DNA from: Bacteroidota bacterium
Lineage (GTDB): Bacteria; Bacteroidota; Ignavibacteria; Kryptoniales; JAKASW01
Direction of reading: 5' to 3'
NCBI GenBank assembly: GCA_023480735.1
Contig: JAMCXB010000062.1
Location: 1-64,000 of the forward strand
DNA length: 64,000 nucleotides
Each line of letters starts with the position of its first letter. Position 1 is the first letter of the stretch. Under the pieces are notes generated by a model. The model saw only the letters and a program-made list of their open reading frames with translations. It made no database searches and was not told where the DNA came from. Of the stretch, positions 54,627 through 64,000 are shown in pieces. The position numbers were made by a program, and so were the translations under genes.

Positions 54627-54992
54627 ATGCACGACATACTCGTTATAGACGATAACGCGATCAACAGGCAGTTGGCTGTTTATCTCTTGAAGAAAGGCGG
54701 CTACGAGGTTTATGAGGCTGAGTCGGGGCAGCAGGCCTTTGATTTCCTGAAGTCTCAAACTCCCGATGTTATTCTGCTCGACATCCAGCTGCCGGAGATG
54801 GACGGCATTGAAGTACTTAAGCGTATTCGGTCGGACAGCTCTACCAAGGACGTAACGGTCATCGCGCTCACTGCATATACGATGCGCGGAGACAAAGAGA
54901 AATTCGAAGCGGCGGGTTTCGACGGTTATTTGCCGAAACCTATCGAACCGAGGACCTTTGCCAAACAAATACTAGAGATCTACAGTTCTTGA
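54627..54992 (+). CDS. Single-domain response regulator (CheY-like)
   Basis: The 121-residue protein is a lone receiver: DD at 8-9 (VIDDN), phospho-acceptor Asp in VILLDIQLPEMDG (about residue 52), Thr in ALTAYT and Lys in LPKPIEP. There is no output domain. The downstream HPt gene overlaps by one base, so the two probably act in one phosphorelay. The cognate kinase is not next to it. Confidence 0.92.
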   Translation: MHDILVIDDNAINRQLAVYLLKKGGYEVYEAESGQQAFDFLKSQTPDVILLDIQLPEMDGIEVLKRIRSDSSTKDVTVIALTAYTMRGDKEKFEAAGFDGYLPKPIEPRTFAKQILEIYSS

Positions 54993-55255
54993 TGAAGGAC
55001 CAGAGTTTTGAGGATCTCAAGACTCTTTTTGCGGCCGACTTGTCCGGTAAAATCATCGCTCTGAAGGCCGCGATAAGGGATGCAAATTGGGATGCCATAA
55101 GGACGATTTCGCACCAGATAAGTGGCGCCGCGACATCATTCGGCTATCCCGAGATCTCAATGCTGGCCTCGGAGTTGGAACGTTCGGTGGAGCAGAACAG
55201 TTTAGATTATTTGGCGGACTTAGTGAAAAAGATTTCCGATCTTTTTGTTCTTTGA
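54992..55255 (+). CDS. HPt-domain phosphotransfer protein
   Basis: The 87-residue helical protein carries the phosphotransfer histidine in ISHQISGAATSFGYPEI (near residue 40), as in HPt domains. It overlaps the receiver gene by one base (ATG starting in the TGA stop). It should shuttle phosphate between a hybrid kinase and a response regulator. TTG 54989 is an alternative start. Confidence 0.85.
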   Translation: MKDQSFEDLKTLFAADLSGKIIALKAAIRDANWDAIRTISHQISGAATSFGYPEISMLASELERSVEQNSLDYLADLVKKISDLFVL

Positions 55256-55347
55256 AAATACGGCAGTCTCTTTTCCCGTCCGTGGCGGTTTCCTGCAAGA
55301 GTCAAATTCTGTTTCCCGGTTTAGCGGCAATCACATCATAAGAATTT

Positions 55348-55710
55348 GGGGATGAATTGGAATCGACGGGGATTCGGGAAGCTTTGAGCTGCGTGTCGCG
55401 GTTTTGCCGGTGCCGCGTTAAAAAATCGGTAAAAATGTAAATGCGAACTCTAATTACGCATTGGCTGCTTAATTAAAAACTAAGCAACCCGTTCATCCAG
55501 ATGTTCTGTCTGTCGGCACTGGAATGGGCGTCGCCCAGGCAGGCTTTTCATTCTTCTGTTCTCAGTGGTAGAATGGAAATAGTCAGCTGAGATGGCTGGT
55601 CGTGATTCTGCTTCGCGAGTAGCGACCGGTGAAGTTCATGGTCGAAGCTATGCACGTAGACGTTCAAGGTATCCTATCTTCGGACCGGGGTTCGAATCCC
55701 CGCATCTCCA
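55348..55710 (+). ncRNA. ssrA: tmRNA (transfer-messenger RNA)
   Basis: The RNA rescues stalled ribosomes with SmpB. The 5' GGGGATG and the 3' CATCTCC pair as acceptor stem (one G-U). The conserved AATTGGAATCGACGGG follows the 5' end and the T arm CGGGGTTCGAATCCCCG precedes the 3' end. The tag frame at 55443-55472 encodes ANSNYALAA and a stop. The CCA end is not encoded. The last 17 bases, plus 3 bases beyond, are repeated 80 bases downstream. Confidence 0.95.
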
Positions 55711-55793
55711 CAAAAAATCGGGCCGGGGTTCTCCCTTGTGAACCGGAACGGTTTGCGAGGGATCCCTTCGGGAGAATCCCCGCATCTCCACAA
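55694..55793 (+). repeat. Duplicated 3' end of ssrA (attachment-site-like)
   Basis: The 20-base GAATCCCCGCATCTCCACAA occurs at 55694-55713 (ssrA 3' end) and again at 55774-55793. Integrative elements often use the ssrA 3' end and leave such duplications when inserted or excised. The 60 bases between are too short for an element, so an excision scar or nested insertion is likely. Confidence 0.75.
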
Positions 55794-55956
55794 TATCGTT
55801 CAGCCGTCAGCGTTAAGCTCTCTGCAATCAAACCTGTTCGCCATTCCCAGGCTCACATGGAAATCCGTCATTCAATCCTTCCGCCATTCCTCAATTCCTA
55901 CATTCTGTGCTTCTCTTTTCGCTTGCGTCCGCATCCCAGAGCGTGTCCCCTGGGTC

Positions 55957-56065
55957 TGCGACAAAAATATAAAACACATAGGCACATAGGGCACATTAAC
56001 GAATAAATCTATGTTTTCTAATGTGCCTATGTGGTTAATCTATTGCTTTTTACAAATTTGTCGCA
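55957..56065. repeat. Nested inverted repeats (REP/MITE-like element)
   Basis: Outer arms TGCGACAAA (55957-55965) and TTTGTCGCA (56057-56065) enclose inner arms CACATAGGCACAT (55975-55987) and ATGTGCCTATGTG (56021-56033). The minus-strand text begins TTAACCACATAGGCACAT, related to the palindrome at 18562-18628. No gene is inside. The element lies between ssrA and otsA. Confidence 0.65.
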
Positions 56066-56125
56066 CACCCGTGTCCCCTTTGCCGATTTTGATTTTTCGA
56101 ATAGTATTCTATATTGAATATTAGT

Positions 56126-57625
56126 ATGTGGACGAGGGAGAGGTTATCAGAGTTAATAAAGTCGAAGCTGGGCAACCGGCTGCTCGTTGTCGTCTCAAAT
56201 CGTGAGCCTTATGTCCACGTGTTCGACGGCGATGAGATCAAGTACTTTGTCCCGCCCGGCGGGCTGGTTACTGCGCTCGAACCTATCATGAAGGCGAGTG
56301 GCGGGTACTGGGTCGCTCAAGCTTCTGGTGAAGCAGACAATCTCGTAGTCAACGATTCTAATGAAATCGGGTGCCCGCCCGAAACGCCGAATTTTACCCT
56401 CAAGCGTGTTTTCCTGACAAAAGAAGAAGAAACGGGTTTCTATTACAATTTTGCAAACGGTGGGCTGTGGCCGCTGTGCCACGTTGCGTATATCAGACCC
56501 AGCTTCGAAGCGGCAGACTACGCGATATACAAGAGAGTCCAGGAGAAGTATGCCGATGCGATCGCGGAAATCGTGGGTGACCGGCCAGCTTTCGTGTTTA
56601 TCCAGGACTATCATTTCGCCAATCTTGCGCGGATACTGAAGGAGAGGGTGAAGAACGTCATCACCGCACAGTTCTGGCATATCCCCTGGCCGAACAGCGA
56701 AGTGGTCCGAATCTTACCTTTCAAAGAGGAAATCCTCGACGATCTCCTGTACAACGATCTCCTTGCATTTCAAGTCCAATATCACTTGATGAATTTTCTG
56801 GATACCGTCAACCGGTATCTAGAAGCGCGAGTCGAGTACGATGTCTCGCGGATAAGCAGAGGGGGAAGGACGACTCTCGTCCGTTCTTTTCCGATAGGCA
56901 TTGACTTCGAACAGGTATCGACATTATCCTCCAGCCAGAAGATCATGGGTATGAGGGATGACTTCATAAAGAAATATCGATTGAAGGATAAAATCGTCGC
57001 TATCGGAGTCGACAGAATCGATTATACAAAGGGGATAGTCGAACGGTTTCATGCCGTCGACAGATTCCTTGAGAAGAATCCGCAATACATCGGGAAGTTT
57101 GTGTTTGTGCAGCTCGGCGCCCTGAGCAGGATGCATATTCCGGCGTACAGGGAACTGAATGATTCGTTAAACAATTTGATGGTGAGGATTAATGAGAAAT
57201 ATCAATCATCGGGCTGGAAGCCGATAATTTTCGCGCGAGCGAATCATTCGAAAGAAACCGTTACCGCCTGGAACGGTTTAGCAAACGTTTCGATGGTAAC
57301 TTCGCTCCATGACGGTATGAATCTCGTGGCGAAGGAATTTGTCGCCGCGCGTAATGATTTTAGCGGTGCGCTGATCCTGAGTGAGTTCACAGGAGCCGCC
57401 AGGGAACTCGGGGACGCCGTTCTTGTGAACCCTTATTACATCGATGGCCTTGCCGATGCGGTAAAGACGGCAGTTGAGATGAGTCCCGAAGAGCAACAGA
57501 GGAGAATGACAAGGATGCGGGAAGCGGTGGAATACCAGAATGTTTACAGATGGGCGGCCAAGCTGCTAAGCGAGATCTTTAATTTTGAGTTCGTAGAGTA
57601 TGATACTGAGACTGTCAATAGTTGA
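56126..57625 (+). CDS. otsA: Trehalose-6-phosphate synthase (GT20)
   Basis: OtsA makes trehalose 6-phosphate from an NDP-glucose and glucose 6-phosphate. The ~499-residue GT-B enzyme shows LVVVSNREPYVH near the N-terminus, QDYHFANLARIL near 153, QFWHIPWPNSEV, DRIDYTKGIVERF near 297, and the C-terminal ILSEFTGAARELG followed by NPYYIDG. ATG 56126 is chosen over TTG 56114. It heads a five-gene operon (otsA, mscS, DUF5752, treT, otsB) and overlaps mscS by 26 bases. Confidence 0.9.
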   Translation: MWTRERLSELIKSKLGNRLLVVVSNREPYVHVFDGDEIKYFVPPGGLVTALEPIMKASGGYWVAQASGEADNLVVNDSNEIGCPPETPNFTLKRVFLTKEEETGFYYNFANGGLWPLCHVAYIRPSFEAADYAIYKRVQEKYADAIAEIVGDRPAFVFIQDYHFANLARILKERVKNVITAQFWHIPWPNSEVVRILPFKEEILDDLLYNDLLAFQVQYHLMNFLDTVNRYLEARVEYDVSRISRGGRTTLVRSFPIGIDFEQVSTLSSSQKIMGMRDDFIKKYRLKDKIVAIGVDRIDYTKGIVERFHAVDRFLEKNPQYIGKFVFVQLGALSRMHIPAYRELNDSLNNLMVRINEKYQSSGWKPIIFARANHSKETVTAWNGLANVSMVTSLHDGMNLVAKEFVAARNDFSGALILSEFTGAARELGDAVLVNPYYIDGLADAVKTAVEMSPEEQQRRMTRMREAVEYQNVYRWAAKLLSEIFNFEFVEYDTETVNS

Positions 57626-58640
57626 ACGGCTGATTGTCCCTCTGGCGATAATCGCTGCCGCTCTTCTTGTGGGCGTCTTCTTCAGGAACGTCGTCTTCTC
57701 TTATCTGCAGAAGCTGGCGAAGCGGACGAAATGGCGCTTCGATGATGTGGTGATTGAAGCAACCCGCAGCTCCGTCATACTATGGTCTCTGGCTGCCGGC
57801 CTTTACGTCCTTATAGAGACGCAGGGACTCTCGAAAAACATCGCTGAAATTTCTTCCAAAGCTCTCGGAGTCCTGGTCATCTTCTCCGTCACCGTGGTCG
57901 TCTCCAACATCGGTACGGAGATGGTCGAATATTACAAGTCTGTAATAACAGGCCTTGCCTCCGCTACCAGTCTCTTGAAAAATATCATAAGAGGGACGGT
58001 CTATTCGGTCGGAATTCTGATTATCCTGGATGATCTTCATATATCCATTGCACCGCTCCTCACCGCGCTCGGTGTCGGAGGCCTGGCCATAGGATTGGGA
58101 TTGCAGGAGACGCTGTCGAATTTCTTCTCTGGGCTCCAAATACTAGCTGCGCGTCAGATACAGGTCGGCAATTACGTTCGGCTCAGCACGGCGGATGAAG
58201 GCTACGTCGAGGACCTGAACTGGAGGGCTACAGTTATTCGGACGTTGTCAGGAAATCACGTGATTGTTCCGAACAAGAACATCGCAAATCTGATTGTGAC
58301 AAATTACGAGAGGCCACTGCCCGAAATCTCAGTGTCGATGAACGTCGGAGTGGAATATTCGAGCGATCTTGAAAAGGTGGAGGTGGTCACGGTTGAAGTT
58401 GCGCGCGATATCCAAAGAACGGTGACGGGTGCAAAGAGAGACTTCGAACCATTCATTCGCTATAACCAGTTCGGCGATTCATCGATAGACTTTTCAGTGA
58501 TTATGCGCGGCAACAGCTACGTAGATCAATACCTGATAAAGCACGAGTTCATAAAGAGACTGAAGGCGAGATACGACAAGGAAGAAATATCTATACCATT
58601 CCCGGCGCGCACGGTGTATATGAGCAAAGGAGATACCTGA
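57600..58640 (+). CDS. MscS-family mechanosensitive channel
   Basis: The 346-residue membrane protein has helices near residues 9-30, 60-78, 93-112 and 130-155. The MscS core pore helix and beta domain follow: ALGVGGLAIGLGLQETLSNFF, then LQILAARQIQVGNYVRL, then HVIVPNKNIA. MscS channels open under hypo-osmotic shock to release solutes. Placement inside a trehalose operon, overlapping otsA by 26 bases, ties it to osmolyte control: synthesis under stress and release after it. Confidence 0.92.
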   Translation: MILRLSIVERLIVPLAIIAAALLVGVFFRNVVFSYLQKLAKRTKWRFDDVVIEATRSSVILWSLAAGLYVLIETQGLSKNIAEISSKALGVLVIFSVTVVVSNIGTEMVEYYKSVITGLASATSLLKNIIRGTVYSVGILIILDDLHISIAPLLTALGVGGLAIGLGLQETLSNFFSGLQILAARQIQVGNYVRLSTADEGYVEDLNWRATVIRTLSGNHVIVPNKNIANLIVTNYERPLPEISVSMNVGVEYSSDLEKVEVVTVEVARDIQRTVTGAKRDFEPFIRYNQFGDSSIDFSVIMRGNSYVDQYLIKHEFIKRLKARYDKEEISIPFPARTVYMSKGDT

Positions 58641-58641
58641 A

Positions 58642-59289
58642 ATGGAGAATACTCCTTTTGAATTCAAATCTAGGCTGGTCCTCACTGAGCTTCTGGGACG
58701 CAGGGCCGCGACGTTGCCCGAATTGGTGGAAGGCATAAGATCCGTCCCTCTTTCGTCGATTTATCACCACACCCACCGGTTTCTCCAGCAGCATCACTTT
58801 CTCTCCCCGGAACCGCCGAATGATTTTGCCTACTGGGTCACCAACATGTTGAACGACGAAATTGCCGGCGAGAAACTCGCAAGTATCGATGTGATGCAAT
58901 TTCTCAAGCTGTCCGATCTTAGGCAGCGATTCCTGACTCTCCTGGAAGATTATCTGAGGACGGCTAACAATGTGAACAGACAGTCTCCCGAGGGAGAGGA
59001 ATTTCACTTTATGAGCTCTCGGATCTTTGTGGTGCCGACAGGAAAGATTGCAAGAACTGTGGAAGAGTTCAGGGAGGTACTCAAAGCCGTAAGCATACAC
59101 TCGATTTATTTCCACATGTTTGAGGCCAAGCTTCGCTTAGAGAAAGGCGACAACGATTTTTCAATCTGGCTTCGCTCAGCCGGTAAAGAAAGAGAAGCGG
59201 AACAAATATCGCGGTTGGATCCGTACACATTCACCCTGGAAGGACTCAGGGAAAGACTCTTAAAGATCATCAACAATGGCACAAGTTAA
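58642..59289 (+). CDS. DUF5752 family protein
   Basis: The 215-residue soluble protein contains two similar halves, each with a hydrophobic start, a HTHRF/HMFEAKL segment and an FAYWV/FSIWL strand (residues ~29-75 and ~140-190). This matches DUF5752, a family of unknown function often encoded in trehalose and GT20/GT4 gene clusters. It is one base after mscS and overlaps treT by 14 bases. A regulator or accessory of trehalose synthesis is possible but unproven. Confidence 0.75.
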   Translation: MENTPFEFKSRLVLTELLGRRAATLPELVEGIRSVPLSSIYHHTHRFLQQHHFLSPEPPNDFAYWVTNMLNDEIAGEKLASIDVMQFLKLSDLRQRFLTLLEDYLRTANNVNRQSPEGEEFHFMSSRIFVVPTGKIARTVEEFREVLKAVSIHSIYFHMFEAKLRLEKGDNDFSIWLRSAGKEREAEQISRLDPYTFTLEGLRERLLKIINNGTS

Positions 59290-60496
59290 AGATTATGCAG
59301 ATATCGTAGGCGAATCCGTCATCGATGAGTTGTATGCGATCGGTGACAAGGCGCACGACATGAAAATACAGCATGTCAACTCCACTGCCGTAGGCGGCGG
59401 GGTTGCAGAGATTCTGACCCGTCTGGTCCCCATGATGAATGAGCTCGGTGTGCAAGCCAGATGGGATGTGATAAAAGGCGGAGAAAAGTTTTTCACGATC
59501 ACGAAGAAGATGCACAACGCGCTTCACGGTGTTCCGGAGACTTTCAGCGACGGCGACTGGGCGCACTTCATGGAGGTCGACAGGGAAAACGCACGCTCGA
59601 TGAATTTTGACAACAATGTTGTTTTCATTCATGACCCGCAGCCAATCGGCTTGGTGGAACAGAGGGAACACCTTGACAACAAATGGGTATGGCGATGCCA
59701 CATAGATTTTTCGGAGCCAAGAGAAAATGTGTGGCTCTTCCTGAAGGATTTCATAGAACGTTTTGACGGCGCAATCTTTTCCGCTCCGGCTTTTAGCAGG
59801 CCGCTCAAGACGAAACAGTTTCTGATATCCCCTTCAATAGATCCGCTCAGCGACAAGAACAAAGACCTGACTGACGATTTCGTTGAAAGCATGTTCGAGA
59901 GATTTGGTATCGACCGAAAGCGCCCCGTCGTAACGCAGATCTCCCGGTTCGATTATCTAAAAGATCCTGTTGGTGTAATCAAAGCTTACAAGCTGGTAAA
60001 GCGCTATATCGATTGTCAGCTTGTGCTTGCGGGCGGTGGCGCGACCGATGATCCGGAAGGTGAGAAAGTGCTGAGTGAAGTAAGAGAGGCGGCCGATGGC
60101 GACAAAGACATATTCGTTCTGCTGCTCCCACCGTCGAGCGATGTGGAAATAAACGCTTTGCAAAGGGGATCGACCGTCGTATTACAGAAGTCACTGAGAG
60201 AAGGCTTCGGATTAACGGTAGCTGAGGCAATGTGGAAAACCAGACCGGTAATAGCATCGGCGGTCGGCGGAATACCGCTGCAAATCAAACACAAGTACAA
60301 CGGCATCTTAACGCACAGCGTAGAAGGCACGGCCTATTGGATCAAGCAGTTGATCAACGAACCGAATTACGCGCGTGAGCTGGCTAGAAACGGCAAGGAA
60401 CACATACGACAGAATTTCCTGATAACACGGCATCTGCGTGACTACCTTCTCCTCTCCTTGTCCCTCTTCCACGACAAAGATATAGTCTACCTTTAG
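59276..60496 (+). CDS. treT: Trehalose synthase, glycosyl-transferring (TreT, GT4)
   Basis: TreT joins an NDP-glucose and free glucose directly into trehalose. The 406-residue GT-B enzyme has HVNSTAVGGGVAEIL (about residues 33-47), VVFIHDPQPIGL, VTQISRFDYLKDPVGV near 222, and the late REGFGLTVAEAMWKTRPVIA that binds the donor. It overlaps DUF5752 by 14 bases. Together with OtsA/OtsB the operon encodes two independent trehalose routes. TreT was first described in archaea; bacterial copies are less common. Trehalose phosphorylase of GT4 type is the alternative. Confidence 0.85.
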   Translation: MAQVKDYADIVGESVIDELYAIGDKAHDMKIQHVNSTAVGGGVAEILTRLVPMMNELGVQARWDVIKGGEKFFTITKKMHNALHGVPETFSDGDWAHFMEVDRENARSMNFDNNVVFIHDPQPIGLVEQREHLDNKWVWRCHIDFSEPRENVWLFLKDFIERFDGAIFSAPAFSRPLKTKQFLISPSIDPLSDKNKDLTDDFVESMFERFGIDRKRPVVTQISRFDYLKDPVGVIKAYKLVKRYIDCQLVLAGGGATDDPEGEKVLSEVREAADGDKDIFVLLLPPSSDVEINALQRGSTVVLQKSLREGFGLTVAEAMWKTRPVIASAVGGIPLQIKHKYNGILTHSVEGTAYWIKQLINEPNYARELARNGKEHIRQNFLITRHLRDYLLLSLSLFHDKDIVYL

Positions 60497-60497
60497 C

Positions 60498-61295
60498 TTG
60501 GATTCCGTGCCATTGAAATTCAGCGCTGAGTTGTTGCTTCGACGTGTCGCTCAGCTGGAATCTATGGGAAAACTCCCATCCTTCTTCTTCGATTTTGATG
60601 GGACATTGACGAACATTGCCCGCGCACCTGAAGATGTCAAGTTGAAGAAAGTCGTCAGGTCCATACTCGAGGAGCTTGCAGAGCGGTTTGCCGTCGGCGT
60701 CATAAGCGGCAGAAAGATGAATCAGCTCAAAAGGCTCGTCGGGGTCAAAGATATCTTTTATTCTGGGAATCATGGCGTTGAAATAGAAGGAGCGAATTTC
60801 AAATTTGTCGAACCCAGGTCTGCCAGATCATCGACTTACATCACATCACTGGCAAAGGACATGGAGCGGAAGCTTCATCGTTTCGGTGCGCACGTAAATT
60901 CGAAGAATTACTCATTGTCGGTTCATTACCGAATCGTAGATCCTCGAATGCTTAAGGGACTCATGTCCGAAGTTGAGAGAATCTTAAAGGCACCGCTTCG
61001 CCAGGGGAGGATCGATGTCTTTCATGGCAAAAAAGTCGTTGAGATAAAGGCTCCGGTAGACTGGGACAAAGGCAAAGCGATCCAGCTGATTATAGAAAAG
61101 AAGATTAAAAACGGAGTGCCGGTCTTCTTTGGGGATGATACGACTGACGAATACGGATTCAAGAAAGTGAATAGTATTGGAGGAATGAGCGTATTTGTCG
61201 GTAAGAAGGGTCGGCAGACTGCGGCAAAGTATCGCGTTTCTTCCCCGGCCGATTTGACGGGGGAACTGGCGAAGTTTCTATTCGATTTGGAGTAG
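60498..61295 (+). CDS. otsB: Trehalose-6-phosphate phosphatase
   Basis: OtsB hydrolyses trehalose 6-phosphate to trehalose. The ~265-residue HAD enzyme has FFFDFDGTLTNIARAPED (nucleophile Asp near residue 33), VGVISGRKMNQLKRLVG, GNHGVEIEG, and the C-terminal FFGDDTTDEYGFKKV. It starts one base after treT, at TTG 60498 or GTG 60507 (no ATG is available at the N-terminus). It closes the trehalose operon, and the terminator downstream lies between it and groEL. Confidence 0.92.
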   Translation: MDSVPLKFSAELLLRRVAQLESMGKLPSFFFDFDGTLTNIARAPEDVKLKKVVRSILEELAERFAVGVISGRKMNQLKRLVGVKDIFYSGNHGVEIEGANFKFVEPRSARSSTYITSLAKDMERKLHRFGAHVNSKNYSLSVHYRIVDPRMLKGLMSEVERILKAPLRQGRIDVFHGKKVVEIKAPVDWDKGKAIQLIIEKKIKNGVPVFFGDDTTDEYGFKKVNSIGGMSVFVGKKGRQTAAKYRVSSPADLTGELAKFLFDLE

Positions 61296-61458
61296 GTCCA
61301 ACAACCGTAACCCTATAAGTCGAAGTGGGGCACGAATCCGTAGATGTATGGATAAGTGCGACCCACAGGTGAAGTGAGTCTGACTTTGAAATCCTTAGAT
61401 CCAGTCTTGAGGTTCCTATAGGGAAGCGGTGCTTTGGGTCCCGGAACCAAGCCACAAT

Positions 61459-61488
61459 AAAAAAGTCCCGCTCTCGCGGGACTTTTTT
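61459..61488. terminator. Bidirectional Rho-independent terminator
   Basis: AAAAAAGTCCCGC and GCGGGACTTTTTT form a perfect stem around TCTC (loop 61472-61475). The A and T tracts let it work in both directions. It lies 28 bases beyond the groEL stop on the minus strand and also ends the otsB-side transcript. Confidence 0.92.
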
Positions 61489-61516
61489 ACCTTTGAATTT
61501 TTACTTCTGACCTCGT

Positions 61517-63157
<1,641 letters not shown>

Positions 63158-63161
63158 TCAA

Positions 63162-63446
63162 TTATAGAATTGCAAAAATGTCGCTTTCGCGCATGATAAG
63201 ATATTCCGTCCCCTCGTAGCTGACTTCGGTCCCGGAATATTTCCCATAAAGAATTATGTCTCCTACTTTGACTTCGGGTGGAACTTTCTTTCCATCGTCC
63301 GTCACTCTTCCCGGTCCCACTGCAACAATCTCACCCTGCTGTGGACGTTCCTTCGCGGTGTCCGGTACGTAGAGGCCACCTTTCGTCTTCTCTTCGGCCT
63401 CGAGCGGTCTCACAACTACTCGATCTGCCAACGGCTTAATCTTCAT
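63162..63446 (-). CDS. groS: Co-chaperonin GroES (10 kDa)
   Basis: The 94-residue protein caps GroEL. It shows [21 protein letters not shown] at the start, [20 protein letters not shown] in the mobile-loop/roof region, [17 protein letters not shown] and a final [19 protein letters not shown] lies upstream of ATG 63446 on the minus strand. groEL follows. Two CIRCE sites and a promoter lie 50-127 bases upstream. Confidence 0.98.
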   Translation of the reverse strand: MKIKPLADRVVVRPLEAEEKTKGGLYVPDTAKERPQQGEIVAVGPGRVTDDGKKVPPEVKVGDIILYGKYSGTEVSYEGTEYLIMRESDIFAIL

Positions 63447-63495
63447 ATCGTTTATCCTCCTTTTTGTTTGACCAACGTAAGGAAATGAATTTTTC

Positions 63496-63522
63496 TTAGC
63501 ACTTAGTGTTTGCGAGTGCCAA
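63496..63522. promoter_or_regulatory. CIRCE operator 1 (HrcA site)
   Basis: Arms TTAGCACTT (63496-63504) and GAGTGCCAA (63514-63522) with a 9-base spacer match the CIRCE pattern (TTAGCACTC-N9-GAGTGCTAA) with two mismatches. HrcA binds such sites to repress groESL when unstressed. It overlaps the -10 element of the groESL promoter. Confidence 0.85.
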
Positions 63523-63549
63523 TTTACTCGCCGCTCGTTTTAAAGTCAA
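63521..63549 (-). promoter_or_regulatory. groESL promoter
   Basis: On the minus strand, TTGACT (63544-63549) and TAAATT (63521-63526) are 17 bases apart, a good sigma-70-type promoter. It lies between two CIRCE sites, which cover its -10 and -35 elements, as expected for HrcA repression. Confidence 0.75.
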
Positions 63550-63573
63550 GCACTCAGGAATAGTGAGTGCCAA
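63547..63573. promoter_or_regulatory. CIRCE operator 2 (HrcA site)
   Basis: Arms CAAGCACTC (63547-63555) and GAGTGCCAA (63565-63573) with a 9-base spacer match CIRCE. It overlaps the -35 element of the groESL promoter by three bases. A double CIRCE around one promoter would give tighter repression. Confidence 0.85.
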
Positions 63574-63867
63574 AAAGGGTCAGCTGCAATATTTGTAGAT
63601 TAGCGGATGACACCTGCGGTCGTCGGATTCTGCAAAATAGACGGCAACATGCCACTGAATTTTGCGGAGAATTGACCTATTCCACTAAGCTACACTCTCT
63701 AATGCGAGATTTTACCTGTTTAGTTCGGCACACCTCTTGCGTTAAACCGCCCAGTGGGACGCCAAAAGTGTCCTTCAAATCTTGAACGTTCATAGAAATT
63801 CTGGGATTTTGTCCAGTTAATGAGCAGCCCAGATCATAGTCCTCACATTCAAAGGGAGGAAGATGCG

Positions 63868-64000
63868 ATGCCAGAATTCTTGGCTCGGAAAGTGGTGCTG
63901 TCTACTGAGTTTTTTGTGACGGAAGAATGTAACGGATGCGGGTTATGCAAAAATATCGCTCCCGACTTCTTCGACTACGTGGATTACGCTTACTACTACT
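63868..64000 (+). CDS. Ferredoxin, single [4Fe-4S] type (partial)
   Basis: The first 44 codons are in the window and the gene runs off the right edge. ATG 63868 follows AAAGGGAGGA, a strong ribosome site. The start of the cluster motif is visible: EECNGCGLCKNIAPDFF, with three cysteines in CxxCxxC spacing. The fourth cysteine must lie beyond the window. Such ferredoxins carry electrons for many enzymes. It is divergent from groES with ~290 bases between, in which I see no other gene. Confidence 0.85.
   Translation, partial: MPEFLARKVVLSTEFFVTEECNGCGLCKNIAPDFFDYVDYAYYY

Overview
The window looks like a chromosomal segment of a Gram-negative bacterium of the Bacteroidota/Chlorobiota/Ignavibacteriota (FCB) group, most likely an Ignavibacteria-type lineage. 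This placement is inferred from one secreted protein with a type IX secretion tail containing NFPNPFNPTT, a complete Kdo/LPS-export operon, a bacterial histone H1-like protein, and a tmRNA whose tag reads ANSNYALAA. No rRNA gene is present, so the taxonomy is not proven.

Layout. 1-2.3 kb: the end of a geranylgeranyl-reductase-like flavoprotein, a DUF302 protein, and an odd complex I remnant (truncated nuoM followed by intact nuoJ and nuoK). 2.3-10.2 kb: a cluster that looks dedicated to copper and the periplasm. It holds a Cys/Met-rich small protein, a Cu+-ATPase without an N-terminal metal-binding domain, a cupredoxin, a protein that is about one-fifth methionine, a Met-rich outer-membrane protein, a GDCCVxC protein, a one-heme outer-membrane barrel and a Met-rich T9SS cargo. 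10.3-16.3 kb: an accessory island against a tRNA-Phe gene, with a decayed AbiEii copy, an intact AbiEi/AbiEii toxin-antitoxin pair with a palindromic operator, a tRNA fragment and two convergent tyrosine recombinases.

16.5-27.3 kb: LD-carboxypeptidase and phosphate acetyltransferase, then kdsA-kdsC-unknown-kdsD-lptC-lptA-lptB, then aroF-tyrA preceded by a candidate attenuator leader with seven aromatic codons out of eight. 27.5-33.4 kb (minus strand): family B DNA polymerase, uridine kinase, citrate synthase, then sparse or decayed sequence. 33.7-37.3 kb: envelope proteins, a deoxyhypusine-synthase-like gene translationally coupled to argJ, and the histone-like gene. 37.6-47.1 kb: a two-component pair, a giant DUF4175 membrane protein with two DUF4159 paralogues, DedA, and a seven-heme membrane cytochrome. 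47.7-55.3 kb: a short asparaginase, Tag glycosylase, a hutG-like/hutI/SIMPL operon, a dipeptidyl-peptidase, and a receiver/HPt pair.

55.3-64 kb: ssrA (tmRNA) with a duplicated 3' end, a nested palindrome, then a tight operon otsA-mscS-DUF5752-treT-otsB combining two trehalose routes with a mechanosensitive channel. It is followed by groES-groEL under a promoter bracketed by two CIRCE operators, and the start of a ferredoxin gene.

The least conventional items are the aromatic leader before aroF, the methionine-rich copper cluster, the DHS-like/argJ coupling, the five-gene trehalose operon and the ssrA 3'-end duplication.
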